The notes below the pieces were generated by a model. The model saw only the letters and a list, made by a program, of their open reading frames with translations, was not told the DNA's origin and made no database searches. Shown here piece by piece: positions 58,846-64,000 of a DNA stretch of 64,000 nucleotides. The stretch is from NCBI GenBank assembly GCA_019421345.1, contig JAHZFL010000001.1, positions 89,252-153,251 on the forward strand. The letters run 5' to 3'. The DNA is from Roseburia sp. (GTDB lineage: Bacteria > Bacillota > Clostridia > Lachnospirales > Lachnospiraceae). Numbering within the stretch: the first letter of the stretch is position 1; each line of letters begins with the position of its first letter. A program made the position numbers and the translations under genes.

Positions 58846-59714
58846 TTTCTCATTTCCTTCAATTCATCCATGCCAAAACGATATGCCTTATTGCAGAACT
58901 GACACTTCACCTCAATTTCCTCTCCGTCATTGATCATATCATCAAGGTTTTTTCGGCTTAAGGTCGCGATCGCTCTTGAAACACGCTCCTTTGAGCAGTC
59001 GCAGACAAATCCTGCGTCAGTCCGCTCCGTTATCTCTACGCCAAACTCTCCCAGAATGATCTCAAGAATCTGCTCCGGCGTATTTCCAGCCTCCAACATC
59101 TCTGTCACCGATGCGATCTCTGTGATTTTTTTCTCCAGACGCTCAATGACATCATCGCTCGTAAACGGCATCAACTGAATGATAAATCCGCCCGCCTGTT
59201 TTACGGTTGTATCCTTATCAACCAGTACGCCAAGTCCTACCGCCGACGGAATCTGCTCTGATGTTGCAAAATAATAAGTCAGATCCTCCGCAATCTCTCC
59301 TGTCTGCAGCGCGATCTGCCCGACATAAGGCTCTTTTAAGCCCATATCCTTGATGACACTCATAACGCCAAGTCCAAGCGCGCCGCCAACATCCAGCTTC
59401 CCCTTCTCATTAAGAGGAAGCTCCACGTCCGCAACCATCGGAAAGCCCTTAACGCGCCCTTTGGAGTCAGCGGTTGCCACAAGCCCCTTTGCCGGACCGC
59501 TGCACTGCACCTGAATCGTTAAAAGATCCTTCTCTCCTTTCATCATCACGCCCATCATCGCTGCCCCGCACAGCAGCCTTCCAAGCGCCGCCGTCATAAC
59601 GGGGCTCGTCCCGTGTGCGCTTCTTGCCTTCTGTGCCATTTCTTTTCCATTTATGGCAAACGCCCGAATCTGACCATCTGCCGCTGTTGCTCTTACCATA
59701 TAATCCTTACTCAT
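58842..59714 (-). CDS. hslO: Hsp33 redox-controlled chaperone
   Basis: A 290-residue chaperone that becomes active when oxidised. The N-terminal part starts with YMVRATAADGQIRAFAI and has TSPVMTAALGRLLCGAAMM. The C-terminal zinc switch is intact: CDCSKERV near residue 236 and CQFCNKAYRF near 269. ATG 59714 overlaps the methyltransferase end by 8 bases; the frame to 59744 lies inside that gene. nadE is coupled after it. Confidence 0.95.
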   Translation of the reverse strand: MSKDYMVRATAADGQIRAFAINGKEMAQKARSAHGTSPVMTAALGRLLCGAAMMGVMMKGEKDLLTIQVQCSGPAKGLVATADSKGRVKGFPMVADVELPLNEKGKLDVGGALGLGVMSVIKDMGLKEPYVGQIALQTGEIAEDLTYYFATSEQIPSAVGLGVLVDKDTTVKQAGGFIIQLMPFTSDDVIERLEKKITEIASVTEMLEAGNTPEQILEIILGEFGVEITERTDAGFVCDCSKERVSRAIATLSRKNLDDMINDGEEIEVKCQFCNKAYRFGMDELKEMRK

Positions 59715-60486
59715 CGTTCGCTCTCTTTCCATGCTCTCTTGCAATCACATAAATCCGTTCACTCTCCGGCGCGGGAGGCTCTCTCGTAAACGCGTCATAG
59801 GATGCCACAAATTCCATGCCCGCCTCCGTCAAAAGCCGTCTTACCGTATCGATCGGATAGGACCGCTGATAATGCGTCTCCTCGTATCTGCGGAACAACT
59901 CTCCCTCCTCACGGATAAACAGCGTCAGCCCATATTCGTTGATACCGCTTTCTTCGTCGTAATAATTCTCCCAGATAAAGCTTCCCTCCTCGCGATTCTC
60001 GCTGATCGTTGTCTCACCGAGAAGCTCCTGATATTTATATGCGGTATTCAGATCAAAAATAAAAAGCCCTCCAGGATCGAGATAATTATTCACCAGACGG
60101 AAAACCGCAAGCAGCTCCTCCTCCTTTAGCAGATAATTCATCGAATCACAGACGCTCACCACAGCGCGCACCGTCCCATATAGCTCAAACGAGCGCATGT
60201 CCTGAAGCAAATATAAAATGTCCCCACGGACGTCCCTTTCATCCTCCGCCTCTCTTGCAACCGCAAGCATCTCCTCGGAATTATCGACGCCGATCATATC
60301 ATAACCGGCCTCTGCCAAAAGTCTCGTCAGTCTGCCTGTGCCGCAGCCAAGCTCAAGCACCAGCCCCTCTCCGATTCCAGCTTCAAACAGCAGCTCTCTG
60401 ATATAGCCGCACCATTCCTCATAGGGAACGTCCTCCATAAATAGATCATAGACCTTTGCAAAACTGCCATACGCGCTCAATCCCAC
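59707..60486 (-). CDS. Class I SAM-dependent methyltransferase
   Basis: A 259-residue protein with the SAM fold: motif I VLELGCGTGRLTRLLAEAG near residues 40-58, acidic turn GVDNSEEML near 62, and AVVSVCDSMNYLL near 108. N-terminal SAYGSFAKVYDLFMEDVPYEEWCGYI is typical of a group whose small-molecule substrate is unknown. The GTG at 60486 is the start, with GGGAGG 4 bases upstream. It is first in the operon with hslO, nadE and the reductase. Confidence 0.9.
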   Translation of the reverse strand: MGLSAYGSFAKVYDLFMEDVPYEEWCGYIRELLFEAGIGEGLVLELGCGTGRLTRLLAEAGYDMIGVDNSEEMLAVAREAEDERDVRGDILYLLQDMRSFELYGTVRAVVSVCDSMNYLLKEEELLAVFRLVNNYLDPGGLFIFDLNTAYKYQELLGETTISENREEGSFIWENYYDEESGINEYGLTLFIREEGELFRRYEETHYQRSYPIDTVRRLLTEAGMEFVASYDAFTREPPAPESERIYVIAREHGKRANDE

Positions 60487-60522
60487 ACCGCCTCCCGCCT
60501 TTTCTGCAGTTACTTCTCTGCT

Positions 60523-60551
60523 ATACTATCAATTTCTCCGCTTAAAATCAA
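60523..60551 (-). promoter_or_regulatory. Sigma-A promoter of the methyltransferase-hslO-nadE operon
   Basis: TTGATT (60551-60546), 17-bp spacer and TAGTAT (60528-60523) on the minus strand. Confidence 0.6.
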
Positions 60552-60568
60552 GGCTTGTCGAATCTGCC

Positions 60569-60597
60569 TTGATTATTTTTCCAAGAACCCGTATACT
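60569..60597 (+). promoter_or_regulatory. Sigma-A promoter of the membrane protein gene at 60608
   Basis: TTGATT (60569-60574), 17-bp spacer and TATACT (60592-60597). The expected start point (about 60604) is only a few bases before ATG 60608. Confidence 0.6.
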
Positions 60598-60607
60598 TAT
60601 CTCATAA

Positions 60608-61693
60608 ATGAAAAAGAATGCTATAACGGTAAAAGGATTCCACAAATTTATGTCTGATAATTACGAACATTTTATCACAAAAAATATCAAGCAATTTTAT
60701 AAGCGCAGACTGACTGCCCCGATTTTGTATCTGCTTTTTTTGCTGCTGCTCTGGATCGTCTTTTCACTGGGAGCACCTCTCTTTCCCGACGAGCTTTCTG
60801 CCTCGGACACACTGGAGAGCGCATACCGTGCGCATGCCAAATATGTGCATGCCTCCGTTTCCGATTTAAAATTCACCGGCTACACGAAAAACCGTCTCGG
60901 CTCCATTATCGGCTATTACTATTATACCATGCGCGCCGACGAATGCATCATCGTTCTGCTCTCGCCGTCTACGAGTGAGCAGGGACTTCCCGTAATCCGA
61001 AAAGCTGATTTCCGCGCGCAGATCATCGAGGGACAGGAAAACTACGCAAGACTTTTGGACAACCTCGCCGCCGATTTAAATTGGACGGAAAACGGCATCC
61101 GCGATGAGGTCTCCCCCTATGTCCTAAGCGAGCCGGATTACAACATGCTCGGCAATATCATTCTCTACACGGTGTTTCTTGCGACGGGAGGCTATGCGCT
61201 CATCTGCCTTGTGCTGTTTGTGATCTACATTTTCTTCCCGCTGCTCTCTCCGTGCTGTCAGGATCTTGCACGCTTTGGAAATCCGAGGAAATTGCTGGAG
61301 CAGGCAGAGGAGGAGCTCGCCACGCTGCCGCAGCTTGCGACCGAGGATATGTTCATCACGGAACACTTTTTTATCGAGACATCGGTCTACGGAAACGCCG
61401 TCGTTCCAATCGGGGAGATCATCTGGATCTATAAATATTCGACGCTGCACAAGTTCTTCTGGTATCATTTCAGCATCTCCTATACGCTGCATATCAGTGC
61501 AAACCGACACCTCTATATCCGGTGTCCGAAGAATTTAAAATCCGATCTTGACGGTATTATCGACTACCTCTCCGAGGCAAATCACGAGATTTTAGTCGGT
61601 TTCTCCGAGGCAAACCGCCTAAAAGTGCAGGAAATTCAGGGTGCGCCGATGCGCTTTGAAAAAATCATCGCGTTTTTAAAGAAGCGGATCTAA
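60608..61693 (+). CDS. Membrane protein of unknown function
   Basis: A 361-residue protein with membrane helices at about residues 37-57 and 183-213. Between them lies an extracytoplasmic part of about 120 residues, and after them a soluble part (about 225-361) with strands such as MFITEHFFIETSVYGNAVVPIGEIIWIY and LHISANRHLYIRCP, like a PH-type or YcxB-type fold; that resemblance is loose. I do not recognise the family with confidence. The promoter sits so close that the mRNA may be nearly leaderless; ATG 60650 with AAAAGGA upstream is the other possible start. Confidence 0.75.
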   Translation: MKKNAITVKGFHKFMSDNYEHFITKNIKQFYKRRLTAPILYLLFLLLLWIVFSLGAPLFPDELSASDTLESAYRAHAKYVHASVSDLKFTGYTKNRLGSIIGYYYYTMRADECIIVLLSPSTSEQGLPVIRKADFRAQIIEGQENYARLLDNLAADLNWTENGIRDEVSPYVLSEPDYNMLGNIILYTVFLATGGYALICLVLFVIYIFFPLLSPCCQDLARFGNPRKLLEQAEEELATLPQLATEDMFITEHFFIETSVYGNAVVPIGEIIWIYKYSTLHKFFWYHFSISYTLHISANRHLYIRCPKNLKSDLDGIIDYLSEANHEILVGFSEANRLKVQEIQGAPMRFEKIIAFLKKRI

Positions 61694-61731
61694 CCTGACC
61701 TCCTGCCGTCCTAACCCCTTTGGGCGCTGCT

Positions 61732-62229
61732 CTAACGGTTCGTAATACTGATGGATTCCACCGCAACCGCTCCGCCTCTTACTACCTCAAGTCTGTGAAA
61801 TTTTGACTTTAATAATGCAAGCAGATCGTTATTTTTTTGTTCCGTCTGCTTGCATTCCAGCAGCACACTGTCATTTCCGACATCCGCAACCTCCACGCCA
61901 AACACCTGCGCGATCTGAAAAATCTCCTGCTTTTCCTCTGCATTGACCACAAATGCCTTGGCAAATAAAATTTCTTTCATATGAATTGGCACATCGGTAA
62001 GATCCGTCACCCTGATGACCTCTACCATACGGTTGAGCTGCTTTTTTATCTGCTCAAAGGTGACGTCGTCGCTCATCGTACAGATTGTCATGCGCGAAAC
62101 CGTCTCATCCTCTGTTGTACCCACGGTAAGGCTCTGCAAATTGTAAGATTTTCCAGAAAAAAGTCCCGATACCTTTGCCAGCACGCCAACCTCATTTTCC
62201 ACATACAACGCGATCCATCGTTTTTTCAT
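61732..62229 (-). CDS. ilvN: Acetolactate synthase small (regulatory) subunit
   Basis: The regulatory subunit that senses valine and activates IlvB in branched-chain amino acid synthesis. The 165-residue protein has an N-terminal ACT domain (WIALYVENEVGVLAKVSGLFSGKSYNLQSLTVG) and a C-terminal half (LFAKAFVVNAEEKQEIFQIAQVFGVEVADVG). ATG 62229 has AAAGGAGG 6 bases upstream. It follows ilvB by about 107 bases. Confidence 0.94.
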   Translation of the reverse strand: MKKRWIALYVENEVGVLAKVSGLFSGKSYNLQSLTVGTTEDETVSRMTICTMSDDVTFEQIKKQLNRMVEVIRVTDLTDVPIHMKEILFAKAFVVNAEEKQEIFQIAQVFGVEVADVGNDSVLLECKQTEQKNNDLLALLKSKFHRLEVVRGGAVAVESISITNR

Positions 62230-62335
62230 GATTGCCTCCTTTGCCATTTCCACCTGACTGATCCCATCCCGCAGCGGCTTCCCGCTGCATAACGGCTTGA
62301 TCGTCTGCTTTACCCCTCTCGCAGCCCCCGCTTAT

Positions 62336-64000
62336 TTATCCCAAAATCATCTCGCTCATGGGATTGCCGCTCTTTACCATAGGGAGCACAAGCTCATCCG
62401 CAGAAATGATAAACTCAATGATCGTGGGCGCATCCTTACAGGCTCTTGCCTGTGTAAGCGCTCCCGCAATCTCCTCCCTGCGCTCCACACGAATGCCATG
62501 TGCGCCATAGCTTTTGGCAAGCGCCACAAAATCAGGCGTATACGGCGGACAGCCAGGCGAAGGTCCCTCACAGGTGTGCGGACAGCTTTTTCGCCTTCCC
62601 AGACAAGTCGCCGCATAGCGTCCTCCATAGAAAAGCTGCTGCATCTGACGTACCATTCCCAGAGAATGGTTCTGAAACAGACAAATGATCACCGGCGCGC
62701 CCCACACCACTGCTGTCGCCAGCTCCTGAATATTCATCTGCAATCCGCCGTCCCCGCAAAAGCATACGATCTCCCGCCCCGGATTGCCGATTTTTGCTCC
62801 GATTGCCGCCGGAAGCCCAAACCCCATAGTTCCAAGACCGCCGGAGGTGATCAGTTCCCGCCGCTCATCCAACTGCAGATACTGCGTTGCCCACATCTGA
62901 TGCTGCCCAACATCCGTCACATAAATTGCATCATCAAACGCGCGATTGACCTCCTCAAAGATCATCTGCGGTGTCATTCCCAAATCCCTTCGCATTTCAA
63001 GCGGATTTTCCCGCTCCCACCCGGCAATCTGTGCCCGCCATTCGCAGGTATCCATTTCTTTTGCCCACTCCCGCAATTTTTCCAGAGCAATCCCCGCATC
63101 AGAAACGACCGGAACATCCACGACGACATTTCTGGAAATCGAAGCGGCGTCCACGTCAATATGGACGATCTTTGCCTCCGGCGCAAATTCATTCAAATCT
63201 CCCGTGATGCGGTCGTTAAAACGCGTGCCGATCGAAAACAGCACATCGCATCGTCCAACCGCCATATTTGCCGCATATTTCCCATGCATTCCGCAGTTTC
63301 CCACATAAAGCGGATGACTGGTCGGGATCGCTCCCTTTCCCATGATCGTAGTGACCACCGGCGTCTTTGTCTTTTCCGCAAACGCAACCAACTTTGTGCC
63401 CGCGTGCGCCGCGCACACGCCTCCGCCTGCCAGAATCAGCGGTCGTTTTGCTTCCTCAAACAGCTTATATGCCCTTTTAAGCTGTCCGATATGTACCGCC
63501 TCATTCGGCTTATACCCGCGGATCTGTACGCTCTTTGGATATTCCTCCGGCCCTTGTGCATTCTGAATATCCTTTGGAAGATCGATCAGCACCGGTCCCG
63601 GTCTGCCTGTTCCGGCGATGTAAAACGCCATTTTGAGGATACGTCCCAAATCCTCTCTCCTGCGCACCGTAACGCCGTATTTCGTAACACTTCTTGTCAT
63701 CCCGACAATATCGACCTCCTGAAACGCATCGTTTCCGATCAGCGAAAGCGGAACCTGTCCGGTGAAGCATACCAGCGGGATATTATCATAGTGGGCATCG
63801 GCAAGTCCCGTGATGATATTGGTCGCGCCCGGTCCGCTTGTCACGAGACAAACGCCAATCCTTCCGGTAGATTTTGCATAGCCCTCCGCCTCATGGATCA
63901 GCCCCTGCTCATGTCTTGGCAGGACGACGTCGATGTCATCCTGCTTGTATAATTCGTCAAAAAGGTCTGTGACCGTACCGCCCGGATAACCAAAAACGGT
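62336..64000 (-). CDS. ilvB: Acetolactate synthase large subunit, 5'-truncated by window edge
   Basis: The thiamine-diphosphate enzyme that joins pyruvate units for valine and leucine (or makes acetohydroxybutyrate for isoleucine). The frame is open to base 64000; the part beyond the first internal Met holds TVFGYPGGTVTDLFDEL and the catalytic Glu in PRHEQGLIHEAEGYA. Later motifs are VTSGPGATN, FAD-domain residues near the middle and the ThDP/Mg site GDGGLQMNIQELAT with NHSLGMVRQMQQLFY. An unusual insert after this site holds four cysteines in a CX6CX3CX6C pattern (62549-62605). Confidence 0.95.
   Translation of the reverse strand, partial: TVFGYPGGTVTDLFDELYKQDDIDVVLPRHEQGLIHEAEGYAKSTGRIGVCLVTSGPGATNIITGLADAHYDNIPLVCFTGQVPLSLIGNDAFQEVDIVGMTRSVTKYGVTVRRREDLGRILKMAFYIAGTGRPGPVLIDLPKDIQNAQGPEEYPKSVQIRGYKPNEAVHIGQLKRAYKLFEEAKRPLILAGGGVCAAHAGTKLVAFAEKTKTPVVTTIMGKGAIPTSHPLYVGNCGMHGKYAANMAVGRCDVLFSIGTRFNDRITGDLNEFAPEAKIVHIDVDAASISRNVVVDVPVVSDAGIALEKLREWAKEMDTCEWRAQIAGWERENPLEMRRDLGMTPQMIFEEVNRAFDDAIYVTDVGQHQMWATQYLQLDERRELITSGGLGTMGFGLPAAIGAKIGNPGREIVCFCGDGGLQMNIQELATAVVWGAPVIICLFQNHSLGMVRQMQQLFYGGRYAATCLGRRKSCPHTCEGPSPGCPPYTPDFVALAKSYGAHGIRVERREEIAGALTQARACKDAPTIIEFIISADELVLPMVKSGNPMSEMILG

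Noticed and set aside
62297..63952. 551-codon plus-strand frame opposite ilvB
   Set aside because: Length alone is striking, but all acetolactate synthase motifs are on the minus strand and this frame is rich in His, Arg, Ser and Cys without domains.
1..64000. CRISPR arrays, tRNA or rRNA genes, IS elements with transposase, integrase or prophage genes
   Set aside because: No regular repeat-spacer array, cloverleaf, rRNA segment, transposase or recombinase frame was recognised on either strand.

Overview
The window reads as chromosomal DNA of a gut-type Firmicute, most likely a member of the Lachnospiraceae (Clostridia). The support is a V/A-type ATPase operon, Firmicutes-type enzymes (GalT, HemZ, MecA, DegV), strong AGGAGG ribosome sites, sigma-A promoters with 17-bp spacers, and small lipoproteins and membrane proteins of Clostridial style. 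One sigma-28 (SigD/FliA)-like promoter and a gene resembling the C-terminal part of FliD suggest a motile strain. The genus is inference; no rRNA or tRNA gene was seen.

Layout. 1-4.0 kb: the 3' part of an F420-0:glutamate ligase homologue, an AraC regulator, nagB, and a signal peptidase II/PAP2 phosphatase pair. 4.0-13.0 kb: a ten-gene minus-strand operon for a V-type ATPase (G-C-I-K-F-E-A-B-D) with a CBS-domain gene as its coupled last cistron, driven by a good sigma-A promoter. 13-19 kb: degV, a small protein, mecA, a GntR/ABC (YtrA-type) operon with its operator, a Phd/PIN toxin-antitoxin pair and a small frameshifted ORF. 19-27 kb: a minus-strand housekeeping run of rel, an MBL hydrolase, hemZ, hisS, aspS and a lipoprotein gene.

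27-32 kb: an alpha-glucoside PTS operon (EIIA, LicT-type antiterminator, EIIBC, GH4 6-phospho-glucosidase) preceded by a readable RAT antiterminator/terminator leader, then a decayed betaine-type ABC ATPase gene. 32-39 kb: a LacI regulator and a minus-strand locus with a sugar ABC transporter and a GH95 fucosidase-like enzyme; a perfect LacI-type palindrome lies in the leader. 39-51 kb: acetyltransferase, cyclophilin, HAD phosphatase, mnmA, the orphan FliD-like gene, a GH2 beta-galactosidase, mgtE and galKT. 51-64 kb: acetyltransferase, L,D-transpeptidase, remains of a holin-like type I toxin with antisense RNA, a PAP2-like membrane protein, the operon methyltransferase-hslO-nadE-aldo/keto reductase, a membrane protein of unknown function, and ilvN with the 3' part of ilvB.

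The sugar loci fit together as glycan use: maltose-type sugars via PTS and GH4, fucosylated glycans via GH95 and ABC, and lactose/galactose via GH2 and the Leloir enzymes GalK and GalT. The less ordinary items are a two-copy ~105-bp intergenic repeat (one copy inside a hairpin-ended element in the mgtE leader), the CBS gene coupled to the V-ATPase operon, the short one-hairpin K subunit, the sigma-28-like promoter before the FliD-like orphan, a four-cysteine insert in IlvB, and the ruined type I toxin.
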